A stretch of 64,000 bases of DNA from Salvia splendens (Eukaryota > Streptophyta > Magnoliopsida > Lamiales > Lamiaceae). The notes beneath the pieces are model-generated. The model did not search any database. It saw only the letters and a list, made by a program, of their open reading frames with translations, and had not been told where the DNA came from. Below, piece by piece: positions 45,901-57,700 of this stretch. Made by a program: the position numbers and the translations under genes. Location of the stretch: contig NC_056046.1 of NCBI RefSeq assembly GCF_004379255.2, positions 6,448,001 through 6,512,000 on the forward strand, given 5' to 3'. The first letter of the stretch is position 1. Every line of letters starts with the position of its first letter.

Positions 45901-48900
45901 TACACAAAGAATAGGGAATTAAGCTCAAGGTGGCTTCTATGGGATCATGTGATGGACTAGACATGTGATCCTTTGGCCATGGAGTTCATCCTAGTGCCTT
46001 ATCCTCCCATATCGTTAACACAAACGAACGCAAGCACGCAACTTGATAAAGCCAAACAACCCTAAATAATTTCCACAAGCCATGCGATTTTCATACTCTC
46101 CTCAACTCAAGAAATCGGATGTAATCACGACATGCTTTTTCAAATAGATTCATGCACCTATTCCATTCATCCTAGGCTTCAAAGTTCAAGTAAAATCAAA
46201 TAAGATTTCCCAACCAGAAAGCCGAAGATCTAACATGCATCCGTCAACTACATAGATTCACAACATTTTTATTTCAAATCATTTCAAACACCCACAAACA
46301 TGCACCAAACCATACAAACCCCCCCAAACTTGAATGCATCATTGTCCTCAATGCATGCAAAGACAACATAAAAAGTAAAGGGAAAGAAGACTCCCCCAAA
46401 CTTTGCATGAAATACATAGTGCATTCGGGTGGGCGGGTGGGTGTGAAAATCCTCAGCGGGATTGCTTCCTCCTAAGCTCCAACATACATCACATCTCCAT
46501 GTTGCTCCTACAAAAAGAAACAAAACCTACAAAAAGAAACACTCAATTCAAAATAAATGTTAGAGGAAAGAATTGAGCAAACAAAACCTCCAACACATGA
46601 AATCAAAAAATAAAAGGAAAAAATAAAGACTTGGGTTGCCTCCCAATCAGCGCCTTTGTTTATAGTCGTTGGCTCGACCTTCTTCATCCTTTTCCCTTCT
46701 ATCCAGGCTCCAATAGGCGCTTCCCCGCCTTCTCTTGCTTGATCACCACATTCTCTCCATCTACTCGAAACATGACCGTATTTGTCTTGGTCTCTATCAC
46801 AACATCACCGGTTGCTAAAAATGGCCTACCAAAGAGGATAGGCATGTCCTTGTCCTCTTCCATCTCTAGGACAATGAAGTCAACCGGGAGTACAAATCTA
46901 TCAACCTTCACCAAGACATCCTCGATGATACCTTTCGGTTTCACAATTGAATGATCCGCCAATTGTAGGTCAATGTCGATTGGTTCAATCCTCGCTTCTA
47001 GACCGATTGACCGTGCGGTTTTCAGAGCCATCAATGATATTCCCGAGCCTTGATCAAGTAGGCACTTTGGGAACTTTTTATCTCCCATCTCACATGGGAT
47101 CACACAGCTTCCCGGGTCTCTTCTCTTTGCCGGCATCTTTCCCTTCACAAATTGTGAGCAAAATGCGCTCAATATCACCACGCCATCGTCTTGTATCTTC
47201 TCCTTTTTCGCAATAAGATCTTTAAAAAACTTGGAGAATTTAGGAAAGTGTAGGAACAAATCCACCAGGGACACATCTACATTAACTTTCCTGATAATGT
47301 TCATCATCCAATCGAGTCCTTTCTCTTGAATTATTTTCCTACCCTTCTTCTTATTCTCGACTGGGAAAGGTGGTGGCGGGATAAAATCTGGAAAATTAAA
47401 TGGACACTTCGGGTCCATTGCCGGACTTAGTGGATTCTTCTTGTGGATATCACTCATGGTTGACTCTTCTTTTTCTTGTTGACCTTCCCTAGCTTCGGTA
47501 GTAGCCCACTCAATCCTCTCGTCCGCCCCTGCGTGCAAGATGTTCGAGCCATTTTGTGCATCTAGCATGATTGGAGACTCAAGATCCTTTCCACTTCTTA
47601 ACTTAACTGCCTTGCACTGTTCAACACCTTTAGGATTGGGCACTGTATCACTCGGGATAACATTAGGAATTCTTGTGTGAGATGCTGTAGCAATCTGCCC
47701 AATTTGAGTCTCAAGATTCCTCATTGTAGCTTCTAACTGCCCAAACTTTTCCACGGTCTTTTCTTTGAAGTAGTCATTCTCCTTTTGAGTCTTAGTCATA
47801 AGAGATAGGATTTGTCCCAGTTGTTCATCCATAGAAGGCTTCTTCTCAAAACCCGGAGGTGGAGTATTGGTACGCCATTGTGAACCCGAAGGGTTGCTAG
47901 TACCGGACTGATTCCAGTTCACTTGTTGAGGCCTCCAGTTCTGCTGATTACCGTACTGGTTTCCTTGGTTGAACCCTTGCTGATTGTTACCAATATAGTT
48001 CACATCCTCTATTGGCTGACCTTCAAGATTCGGACATTGATCCATGTGATGTCCGCCTTGGCACAACCCACACTTCAAAACAGCCATGGGTTGAGGAGTC
48101 AGTTGGAAGGATTTTATCGCCTTCGTCATCGTGCACATCTGAGTGCTTATCTCCGCCAACTGAGCCTCAATTGCAGTGATTTTCTCCGTCTCCTTGGTAG
48201 CACCGAACGTGTCTCCCATCTTATCTGCCGCTCTTCTCGGATTATGCCAATTCCTTTGGTTGTTTGCCAACCTTTGGAACAGAGCTCTCACTTCCTCGTG
48301 AGTTAAGTCGTCCAGATTTCCATTCGAGCCTGCAGTCACCAACCCCGTGCCTTCACTGTTGAGTCCCTTGTAGAACTTGAGTAGCTCATGCCCTGGAGCA
48401 AGACCATGGCTCGGGCATTTCCTAAGCAATTCAGTGAACCTCTTCCACGCTTCCGCAAAAGACTCATCATATTTCTGTCGGAAGGTAGTGATCTCCTCTC
48501 TCAACTTCTCGATCTTCATCGGAGAGTTATATTCCAAGAGGAACAACATCTTCAACTCTTGGAATGTGGCTATGTTGTATCCCGGAATAGAATCATACCA
48601 CGCCCGTGCTTTATCCCTCAGTGAGAAAGGGAATAAGGCCCTCTTAATCTGATGATGGTCCACATTCGGGGGTCGATGAGAGTTCGTCAATTCGTAGAAC
48701 GCGTTGAGGTGGCTCGTTGGATCCTCATCGTCTCGCCCATGGAAGAGATTTCCCCCGTTCACCAAGCTAATGTAATGAGGAGGAATGTTCACGTTGTCAT
48801 TCGCGTAGGCGAATTCTCCTAGAAAGTCGACTCCCGACCTGAGAGTGTCACCAAACCTCACCGCGGGTGGTGGAATCTCATTGTTCTCAGCCATTGATTC

Positions 48901-51217
48901 AGCTTCTAGATCACTGTCACTACTCTCAAATAATGGGTTATCTCTGATTGGACTCGGCGAATCCTGTTGAATTTCAAACCCGGCTGAACTTCCTGACCCT
49001 TTCCTTCTTTGATAACAGAGTAATCCGAAAGGTGGTGTACCCTGAGATCTCGTGTGCATTCACCTCTTTTTTTTTGTTTTTTTTTTTAATACCTACACAA
49101 CAGAAAATACACCAAGCACAAGCACAAAATATTTCCTATTACCGAAAGCGAGACCTCTCGACAACTTCGGGGTAAGTACTATAAAAAGTGTGTGCTAGAG
49201 TGCAAACGAAACTACCTAAAACTAAACTAAGAGTTAGCTAAAAATTACCTAAAATAATACACTCCTTCGTCTTCAAGTCCGGACGTGGTAGATGGCTATC
49301 ACACCGTAGAACACGAACAATGTACCTATAAAACTCAAAAAGAAAAATCAAACAAAATAAAAACAAACAAAAACTATAAGCTAAATAATCGATTGCCTTC
49401 CCCGGCAACGGCGCCAAAACTTGATGTGGATAATACTGGTTTGTAAAACAGATCAATTTCGCACGCAAGTTCAAATTAATTACCCAAATATTATCACTAA
49501 CTGCAAGAATACAGCTTCGTGTGTAGTATTTTAGGTGTCGATCCACAGGGAAGGGAATGATTATTAAAACTTAACACTAAACAAAGCATAAAAAGGTTCG
49601 ATTTTTGGTTTTGATGATTAATGACACTAAGTTAACAAACTAACTACGCAAGGATTTTAAACACGAGAAAAACAGGTCACTCCAAGTTGCTCCTTAGACT
49701 CGAATCATTCTACACATTTATCACACACAAATTTGGGATTAACTTATCAACCTAATCGCTTGCACTGAACATGTTTGCGACGTATAATTCACAGTCAGCT
49801 GAACACTTGTTCCATGAATTAATTTTCGAAGGCATTCAACTCCTGCGGAAGCGCGGGAATCTAACATCATCTACTATACGAGCTTACCTAATCCACTATC
49901 AAATTATCCTCTGAACAATTTTAATTTGATAGCATAACAATTGATTAATCCATCCATGTCTATGTTAAAGAGACAATAAACAAGGATTAGATATCTATCA
50001 CAAAAGATGCCTCTAAAGTAATAGAATTACGCATTAAACACAATCAATGATATCAAACATGAGTTCAAAAGTGTAGAAGCATTCTAACGAGTCTAATTCA
50101 CAACTTGGAGCAACAAATGAGCCTAGCCTTGATACATGATAAATTCACTGATTAAAACCGTAGAAGGCATGCTCTTTCGGAGTAGAATTGGATGGTGGAG
50201 TCGAATCGTCGGAGTGTCGGGTAGATTTTCCTCCTTCTCTTCTCTTCTTCCTTCTTCTCCGTTCTGTCTTTTTTTCTCTGTAAAATTCGTCCCCTTTCTC
50301 CTCTTCTTTCCTCTAACTTATCCCCTCCTTTTCTGAAATAACTGCCATTTAGAAGTTACTCGGCAAATACGCCCGACCGGGCGAATTTAACGAACGAAAC
50401 GCCCGACCGGGCGAAAGGCTTCTAGGGGTATCGCGGTGAAACGCCCGACCGGGCGTTTTGTGTCGTCACTAACCGCCCGACCGGGCGAACTTTCTGGAAT
50501 CCTTATGCGTAACGCCCGACCGGGCGTTTTGAAGCTCAGAATCGCCCGACCGGGCGTTCTCATGCTTTGCCCATTTCACCTGCGAACTTCCAGCTTTCAC
50601 TCTCCTAAACTTCCCTACAAATACACTTTGATGAGTGACAAGTACATGGAAAGTGTGTAGTTTAGGGGGAAAAATATAAGAAATATGCTTCGCATCATTC
50701 CTATTACAAGAACTATCAATGTATTCATATCTATACAGAATTCAGACAACTAAACAAGAATATACATATACAGTAGTATATTGTAAAAGATTTTCTAGCT
50801 ACCTAGAGCTGCTGCCTTTGAACTGATGAACATGAGCATCAATCTTCTTGAAGTCCACATTCTGCTGATCTCTGAATCAAACATATCAATCTAATGAGAA
50901 CGAGAGAGATAGAGGTAGTGGGAGAGGGAGAGAAGGAGAGACTCACAGAGCAAGGGAGAGATCATGGAGGAGCCTATCAGAATCCTCAAAGAAAAGGGAA
51001 ACAACTTCAAACACAAAATCAGGATTGGTTTCATCTTGAAGCATCTGAAGCTGACTAAACTGACCATCCAAGAATCCCTTCACCAAAATCATACAACACC
51101 TCAAAATTAGTTTAAAAATTACTACCAAAAACAAATTATTTTCCATGTCTGTCTCACCTCACGAAATAGGCCACTGGTGTACTCAATGAAGCTCCTCTGC
51201 AGCTGCTCCGCCTCCAT
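42943..51217 (-). CDS. AHP: Histidine-containing phosphotransfer protein, intron 3 carries a retrotransposon
   Basis: Six minus-strand exons encode 154 residues: 51158-51217, 50947-51077, 50803-50871, 43633-43704, 43479-43551 and 42943-43002. AHPs carry phosphate from cytokinin-sensing histidine kinases to response regulators, moving between cytosol and nucleus. The HPt helix holds the phospho-His at residue 79 in HQFKGSSS. SIGAQRVKN, CLGCLQQVKQEY and VAAGGTIP complete the family pattern, and 154 residues is the usual length. Intron 3 (43705-50802) is 7,098 bases because the 6,965-bp Athila-like element lies inside it in the same orientation as the gene. Outside the element the intron would be about 130 bases. 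All splice sites look normal, so the gene may still work if the intron is removed whole. The exact AHP paralogue is not assigned. Confidence 0.93.
43733..45008 (-). repeat. LTR (3' LTR of the Athila-like element)
   Basis: 1,276 bp and nearly identical to 49422-50697. It contains the six-copy CGCCCG-AC-CGGGCG array at 44681-44867. Confidence 0.95.
44681..44867. repeat. Six dispersed copies of CGCCCGACCGGGCG in the LTR
   Basis: Exact 14-base copies at 44681, 44711, 44753, 44785, 44824 and 44854. Each is a 6-base inverted repeat around AC. Flanks differ between copies and spacing is 30-42 bases, so the motif itself appears conserved rather than being part of a longer tandem unit. Confidence 0.95.
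45009..45023 (-). other. Polypurine tract of the Athila-like element
   Basis: The minus strand reads AAGTTTGGGGGTATT directly before the 3' LTR. A hairpin CTTGCTCG-CCC-CGAGCAAG follows at 45029-45047. Confidence 0.75.
45024..46698 (-). other. Non-coding interior of the Athila-like element
   Basis: About 1.7 kb between the gag stop and the polypurine tract without a long minus-strand ORF. Polypurine-tract-like sequences (CCCCCAAACTT on the plus strand) recur near 45527, 46319 and 46391. Plus-strand frames here are low-complexity shadows. Confidence 0.6.
46699..49059 (-). CDS. Athila-type gag with degenerate protease
   Basis: 786 residues starting MHTRSQG. The capsid domain (about 95-260) includes DKARAWYDSIPGYNIATFQE, FLLEYNSPMKIEKLREEI and HELLKFYKGL. 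A zinc knuckle CGLCQGGHHMDQCP lies near 335-348. The C-terminal part resembles the Athila protease region (CLLDQGSGISLMA, PILFGRPFLAT). The active-site triplet reads Asp-Gln-Gly instead of Asp-Ser/Thr/Leu-Gly, so activity is doubtful. The protein ends at TAG with no pol frame after it. It likely assembles particles on behalf of a gag-only element. Confidence 0.92.
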   Translation of the reverse strand: MHTRSQGTPPFGLLCYQRRKGSGSSAGFEIQQDSPSPIRDNPLFESSDSDLEAESMAENNEIPPPAVRFGDTLRSGVDFLGEFAYANDNVNIPPHYISLVNGGNLFHGRDDEDPTSHLNAFYELTNSHRPPNVDHHQIKRALFPFSLRDKARAWYDSIPGYNIATFQELKMLFLLEYNSPMKIEKLREEITTFRQKYDESFAEAWKRFTELLRKCPSHGLAPGHELLKFYKGLNSEGTGLVTAGSNGNLDDLTHEEVRALFQRLANNQRNWHNPRRAADKMGDTFGATKETEKITAIEAQLAEISTQMCTMTKAIKSFQLTPQPMAVLKCGLCQGGHHMDQCPNLEGQPIEDVNYIGNNQQGFNQGNQYGNQQNWRPQQVNWNQSGTSNPSGSQWRTNTPPPGFEKKPSMDEQLGQILSLMTKTQKENDYFKEKTVEKFGQLEATMRNLETQIGQIATASHTRIPNVIPSDTVPNPKGVEQCKAVKLRSGKDLESPIMLDAQNGSNILHAGADERIEWATTEAREGQQEKEESTMSDIHKKNPLSPAMDPKCPFNFPDFIPPPPFPVENKKKGRKIIQEKGLDWMMNIIRKVNVDVSLVDLFLHFPKFSKFFKDLIAKKEKIQDDGVVILSAFCSQFVKGKMPAKRRDPGSCVIPCEMGDKKFPKCLLDQGSGISLMALKTARSIGLEARIEPIDIDLQLADHSIVKPKGIIEDVLVKVDRFVLPVDFIVLEMEEDKDMPILFGRPFLATGDVVIETKTNTVMFRVDGENVVIKQEKAGKRLLEPG
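49060..49421 (-). other. Leader and tRNA-Asp-type primer site of the Athila-like element
   Basis: The minus strand reads TGGCGCCGTTGCCGGGGAAG at 49416-49397, a few bases inside the LTR. It matches the 3' end of plant tRNA-Asp over about 17 bases. The rest is untranslated leader with a poly-T/A tract near 49066-49090. Confidence 0.8.
49422..50697 (-). repeat. LTR (5' LTR of the Athila-like element)
   Basis: 1,276 bp; carries the same six CGCCCGACCGGGCG motifs at 50370-50556. Confidence 0.95.
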
Positions 51218-52371
51218 CTCTCTCAAGAAAAACCTTTTGATAAGTTTGTAAAGGAAGATCTTGAGATATAGATGACACAATCAAGGGGAATTTAATGCTT
51301 CAAGAATGGGAATTGATTTGCATTTAATGTGCGCCTTGTACATACTGCGGCTGAGAAAAAGATCCAAGAATTTCCCTTTTTTAGATGATTCGAAGAAGCG
51401 CTTTAAGTTAACTTCCTTCTAAATTTACAGCCATCACCTATTTATTTGCTATTAGAGCATCTAACTTTTTATCTTTCTATCAAAAGAGGTCGAGAAGAGA
51501 TAAAGATATTTTTTTAAATGAAAGAAGGTATAATACATCCTCAAATACCATTTTTATTGGAGCATGAAATTTTATGAAACAGAGGTAAATATGATAGTTA
51601 TTTCTCTTTACCACTGCATTCACCATTTCCCTTGGAGATGCTCCTATGCCGCTTTTTATTTCAAATTGACTATTTCTAAAGTTTTTCTTCGCGTTCTCAT
51701 TTTCTCTAATTTGTAAAGTTTTATTTCAAATTTCTCAACCACTCTTATACAATAATGACAAAAGCTAAAACTTTTTTTTAATAATTATCAAGATTGAAGT
51801 GAAAAAAACGACCAAGATGATAAAACGCACATTCAAGATGCCCACTACATTGCAATAGTTGAAAAGGTATCGATTCGATTCCACCTCAATCATAACTTTT
51901 TTCTTCGGTCCCACACATTTCTTACTTTGATTCTCTACAATCTTTTACAATAATAGTATAAGTATAATGCTTCTAGCCTAACAAAAAACTTGCTTCTCTT
52001 TTTTTGGGCCTTAATTTTTATTTGTAATATCCATATATGTACAAGATAAAAGCAATTTGAATAGCTCCGTTGCTGGAATTTAAGTTCACATAATATCACA
52101 TTAACACATAAAAAGCTCCTTTTTAAGCAGCAGTAGTATCAAGAAATCACCATCAGATTTCAAATATTAATGATCCATTTTTTTCTATTTTACATGCCAA
52201 ATCCCAACTGTATCTTAGAAATGAGCCAGGACTAGAACCTGTTCTAAGTAAGCAAGTAACAGCTTGATGAATCCTTTTGGGATGGGGCATGGCGGATACT
52301 GTAGGCTCGGTGGGCTGGGGGGTAACGGTACCTAAAGGCTCGAGCTCGAAGTAACCATGAACTGTGTCTTC
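51218..52371. other. AHP promoter region and spacer, possible small MITE
   Basis: Upstream of the AHP start (minus strand) and downstream of SGF11. AGAGCATCT at 51454 and GGAGATGCTCCT near 51634 could be ends of an about 190-bp MITE, but no target duplication is clear. The remainder is AT-rich. Confidence 0.4.
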
Positions 52372-53332
52372 TCATGGTTCTTCCGATGCTCCATTGGGAT
52401 ATTCATGACCTGCATTTCCAGCGCTTCCATTAGCCAAACGGTTCATATTGGAAACAGGGCTCCCTCGAGAGTAGCGGTTCTGTGCAGCTGTCGAGCTCCT
52501 AGTCGACTTGAGGCGCGCCTTTCTACCCTGCAAACCGAACCATTTCAAGAACTAGCTAGAAAAACAAGATGACCAAGAATGCAACTTCCAAGACCCAATT
52601 TTTATCAGATCTCTAAACAGAAATGGCTGTGGTTACTACATCAAGTTTGATTTTAAGGGAATCATTACCTTTCCCATGCATTTTTCCAAATGAGGAGCAA
52701 ATCTCCCAGCCACAATAGATCGGCTGCAGTTCATGCACTCAAATATCTCATTAGCAATTGCAGGGTGAGTTTGCCCAAATATGTCAACCACATATTTACC
52801 ATTGGCTTCCCCACTATGGCTAGGGTCGGATGCCCTTGCTCGTGCCTCAGCCGACAGCCTCAACTCCTCCTCCTCATCATCCAAATGACGGTCAAGTCCT
52901 AGCCTAGCTATACGGTGCGACTCTGATGCAACATCAACGATAATACAATCAAGAAGCTCATCGAAAACGTCTGATAAGAGCTGCACATCAAATCCAATAA
53001 CAAGTGAATTTCAATCAAGTTTCTCACAGTAGAAAGAGTCCATTGAATCTCGCCCACTCTTTTTAATGAACAAAGAAAGGGACACAAAGCGCAAGAAATG
53101 GTCTGCTAGGCATAGCTGCCTAAGTTTAGAAACAAGATTCTACAACAGACGCAGGCAAGTAATCAGCTGGTGATCAGCATAGATAGCTGCATTACCAAAT
53201 ATCTGAAAACAAGAAATGGAAAATAGACAAACACATAGAAATACTACTCAAAAATTGAATAACACGAAGAAAAGATCAGATCATTAGTACCTCAGAAGGG
53301 AAGGGCATGCCATCCTCTTTTGGCACTGACAT
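52372..53332 (-). CDS. SGF11: SAGA-associated factor 11
   Basis: Three minus-strand coding exons, 169 residues: 53291-53332, 52669-52980 and 52372-52527. SGF11 belongs to the SAGA deubiquitinase module that removes ubiquitin from histone H2B during transcription. The N-terminal helix LLSDVFDELLDCIIVDVA would contact the module. The zinc finger is CMNCSRSIVAGRFAPHLEKC (C-x2-C, His-x3-Cys) within the conserved GQTHPAIANEIFECMNC block. The C-terminus is basic then Ser/Asn-rich (GRKARLK...). If intron 2 is retained the protein would end at CMGKVMIPLKSNLM. All borders are GT-AG and in phase. Confidence 0.93.
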
Positions 53333-54737
53333 GAGTAAAACGAAACAACCTCAATGGAGGTAATTCTTTCCCACAAACCAATCAACTGATAAAAAAAAAA
53401 ACATAAATAAAAATCAAGAGCTACTAATAGCTGGCAAAAATCTAATTCACATTTCAAATTTAAACTTTGTTAACCATTTTGACAGAATGGATACCCACCC
53501 CTCTTTTCTCTCCACATATATATCTCTAACATCATAAGTATAAAGCAACCATCGATTTCTGTTCAAATTAAACTAGCTCTACAAATTATCGGTGTTAATC
53601 TAACTACTGCTAGTGTAATTTACGAACTTGCTTATCCACGAAAGCAGCAGTTTTGGACAGGAAACTTCATATGATTAACAAACTTAAGATAAAGGTACAG
53701 AGAGAATGCCATGATATCTAGGTGTAACAAGAACAATATCGCACAAATTCAGAAAACAATCAGAAAGAGTTTTGGATTCGCCAATGATATTTTGAAAAAA
53801 ATAAATAAAAATCGAGTCGTGAAACTTGCTAAAGCAATAAAATCGACCAGAGAATACACACAATCGGTGAAAAAGGGGCCTATTTTCGACAATTTGGAGG
53901 AAAAAACCAAAAAACTATTAATCGAAATACAACAAAAGGTAAGTACGAATAAACACCTGAATTGCAGAGATCGATTGAATCGCGTGGATCAGTGTAGAAC
54001 ACAAAGTAATAGACTTGAGAACAAATGATCAGTTCTTCGAAGTGCGATTTTCAAAGTTAAATCGAGAGGACGAGAAAGCCAAACGAATTTCGTAGTGAAA
54101 AAAAAACATTAAATATAAAAATTGTACAGAATATGGATTTATTCGTTTTTGTATATTCTTAAATTCATATAGCTCTCTCAAAATTATTGTGATATTGTTA
54201 AAATATTGTTTGATATAGTACGGATTTAAATTAATAAGATGATAAAATAAAGTGGAGTATAATTTATATTTACAGAAATTTGTTAAGAGTATAAAACATC
54301 TTAGAAAATAAAATGGGGACGAATTTATTTTTTAAGTATAATAATCAACCCAATAAGCTTCAACTATTTCGTGTCCAAAATATAGCAAAGTGTTTTCTTT
54401 GTTTTGCTTCCTCTATTTTAATTAGTTATGGAGGAGTATAATTTAGGAATATAATATGAGTAATTATAATTTAAATCATACCATTAAATTATAAGTTTAA
54501 GAAAAAATAGGTCCACTATAATCTGAAGAGTAAAAATAGTTATGTACAGTAGTAACGAATTTAAAATGCAGAAATTCAAACTTGTTGGTGGGCCCACTAC
54601 TTTTTTTCTATTTCCCCAAATTTGAATTTCAGCAACTCTCATCAACCGCTCTGTGTGTGTCTCTCTCTCTCTCTTTCACACACACATCCCTCACACAGAA
54701 AGTGTTGATTGTCGCACAGATTTGAAGAAGGCCAAGC
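53333..54737. other. Divergent promoter region of SGF11 and RUNKEL
   Basis: SGF11 (-) and the kinase gene (+) diverge from this 1.4-kb interval, so it must hold both promoters and leaders. A CT run (54660-54674) sits in the kinase leader. The open frame at 53711-54028 looks fortuitous. Confidence 0.5.
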
Positions 54738-57700
54738 ATGAATCACTACCACATTTACGAAGCCATCGGCCGCGGCAAATATTCGGTAATCCTGATTCAA
54801 CTCTAACCTCAGCTGTGAGTGAGGGAAAAGAAAAATAAAATTCGTGTATTTATCCGAAATCACTGTGTTGCAGACTGTCTACAAGGGAAGGAAGAAGAAG
54901 ACTATTGAGTATTTCGCCATCAAGAGCGTTGATAAATCTCATCGGAGCAAGGTTCTTCAGGAAGTAAGCATTTCCACATCAGTTTTGTTTTGTTCGCAGT
55001 TTTTATTCAATTTTTGGTGATTTGAATTGTTTGAATGGCCAAATTATGCTATTCGTACCATAAAGCTGTAGATTTAATGTGTCGCCCATGAATTATTCGC
55101 CTCTGTGTAAATGTGTTTATTTAAATCTTTATTTCTGAAACATGCGACCGGGTTCTGCGAAATTGAATGTATTTAATTGTCTAGAATGTCCCAAATGATA
55201 CTCGATTTTTTCTAGAGTAGTCTATCACGGAGACATTCGTGATGTTGGAAGAACTAATTGATGAATGTGCATGCTACTCTTTTTGTAAATAGTAGTACTT
55301 CAGTACTGGATTTCTGTATGATTCAGTTTTGCTGTTACTTTCAATTTACAGGTGAGGATTCTTCACACTCTAGATCATTCTAACGTGCTAAAGTTCTACT
55401 CATAGTAAGTGTGTCCATTGAGAACTTAAACTTAGTTCACTTGCACTTGCTAATGAGGTTTGATCAATTAGTATGAATGGTATTAGACATTGCTTTACTT
55501 TCATTTTCACTCTTATTCTTGTCACCTGACATTGTAGGTACGAGACATCAGCTCATTTGTGGTTAGTTCTGGAGTATTGTGTTGGAGGAGATTTGATGAC
55601 TTTATTGCAACAGGTGATTGATTGTTATAACTGTTCGCGTGTATCAACTAGTTGCCTGCATCAGGTTACACGGCAATATTTATTTTGATATTAGGACCTA
55701 AAATCATTAAGCTGTCCAGATTATTGTGAGTTAAATCCCGTTCTGTCTTTTATGTCCTTATCCTTGCTACTTTTACAATACAATAACAAGATGGTATGTC
55801 CTCCTGAAAGTGTGAAGGAAGGTTGCGATGATGGCATGCCAAGATGGCTTTCTTAGGAATTCGTTCTCTCACCTAATGTTATGTCCATCTATCAGTTTAC
55901 CTCTGTGTTTCAGTGTTACATCTTATGTATAGGACCTCTTTGTGTTGTTATTCATTTATCAACTCCTGATTATTCATTTGGAGTTTTTTACTCTCCTTAT
56001 TCATTTAACAACTAAGTTTCATGGCAGGATGGCAAGCTTCCTGAAGAGTCTATACATGACTTGGCTTATGGCCTCGTAGGAGCGCTGCAGTAAGAATCCA
56101 ATTACCTAAAACTTTTTTCTTACTTATGGCAACTAGATTTGTTTTTGAAATATTTCTGTCCTCACCAACAGGTACTTGCATTCAAAGGGAATCATTTACT
56201 GCGACTTAAAACCATCAAACATTCTTTTGGATGAAAATGGAAAGACGAAGGTATTGTTTGTTTTCCTCCGTCCATGTTGATCTTTGTGATTGCTCTGAAC
56301 AATTCTAATAAGATCCCATTAAATATTTTTATGCTCAGCTGTGCGACTTTGGATTAGCAAGAAAACTGAGCGACATATCCATGACCTCCCAGGTGGGTTT
56401 TCTAGTTAATACTGTTTTGCAAATTGGAAGTAGGGTTATCTGATCCGCGAATTGATTTACTGAGTGAAGTTTTGTTTCCTGTTTCCCGACTTGATTATTT
56501 GTTTGATTGTATGCCTAGCTACCCCAAGCAAAACGTGGAACTCCTTGCTACATGTCACCTGAGTTGTTCCAAGATGGAGGGGTTCATTCATATGCTTCTG
56601 ATTTCTGGGCTCTTGGTTGTGTGCTATATGAGTGTTATACTGGCAGACCTCCATTTATTGACAAGGAATTCACTCAATTGGCGAAATCGATTCTTTTGGA
56701 GGCACATCCTCCTCTTCCTGGATCTCCAACACGTCCATTTGTAAATTTGATAAATTCCCTCTTGATCAAAGATCCAGCTGAAAGAATACAGTGGCCTGAA
56801 CTTTGCAATCATGCTTTTTGGAGGACAAAATTTGTTTCATTGACATTACCTCCTCAGCCTGCTTTTGATAACATGATTGAGCTGTCTTCTGAACCACATC
56901 TTACAGAGCGCAATGGAGATAGACCCCTTCGAAACAAGACTCCTACAAGTACTTATGGAAAAGATTCAAGAATTCCTAGCAAGCATGACCAGAATCTCAG
57001 TGCTGCTGGGAAAGGAGAAGAGACACCGACTAAAGGTATGCATAGTGGCCGTAAAGTTCAAGCCAAACCTTCTGGCAAAGCACCTGATGGAAAGCAGAAA
57101 GATGGTTCAAATAATATAGGTGGTGTAAATCTCATGCGTCTTTCAAGAATTGCAAGATCTAACCTGCATAGGGAAAATGAAAAAGAGAATTACCGAAGGC
57201 CATTGCCTAATAGCTCCAAGAATGATGCAGAAATTAAAATTGAAAACAATGACATGGAACTTGATTTTAATGAGAGCACAGAAGATGATGGACATGACGA
57301 AGCTGATGTATCTGAGAATGAATCACCCACCGGTGAAGATAATTTATCAACTCCTCGAAAGCTTGAGGGAAAAGTTGAAGAGACCGACAGCATGATAGTA
57401 CAGTCTGAAGGTTCAAATGTTGTTGAGACTCCGTTGCTTGATAGCTCAAGAGCAGAAGAGCAGGAATCATCTTCAGACATGGATGTGAGCCCAGTAGTAT
57501 CCACACCAACCAGTGCTAGTCCCCACCTGAAGACACCAAGGACCAAAGATGTATCCGGGTGTGTCCTTGATTTTGATGCAGCCAAATCCACTTCAGACCT
57601 CTCTGAGGTGCTGTGGCATCCATCTGATCTCTCTGTTAGGCCAGTAATGCCTAGCAGAAAAATTGATAAAGGATTGGATGTAATGCCTTCCCTTCCCTTC

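Larger units (their letters stand above)
43733..50697 (-). mobile_element. Athila-like gag-only LTR retrotransposon inside an AHP intron
   Basis: A 6,965-bp element with 1,276-bp LTRs, 5-bp duplication TTCCT (43728-43732 and 50698-50702) and TGATG...CATCA ends. The LTRs appear to differ by one base (an A/G difference near 44981 versus 50670), so insertion is recent. On the minus strand the order is LTR, tRNA-Asp-type primer site, gag with a protease remnant, non-coding DNA, polypurine tract, LTR. Reverse transcriptase, RNase H and integrase are absent, so movement would need enzymes from a full Athila. Confidence 0.94.

Noticed and set aside
53711..54028. 105-codon plus-strand frame
   Set aside because: Lys/Asn-rich, no motif, in the divergent promoter interval; probably chance.
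55401..55540. Non-canonical intron (AG...TA) restoring Trp in RUNKEL
   Set aside because: Canonical GTAAGT and TAG sites lie one base away; no known spliceosome uses those borders, so a base change is simpler.
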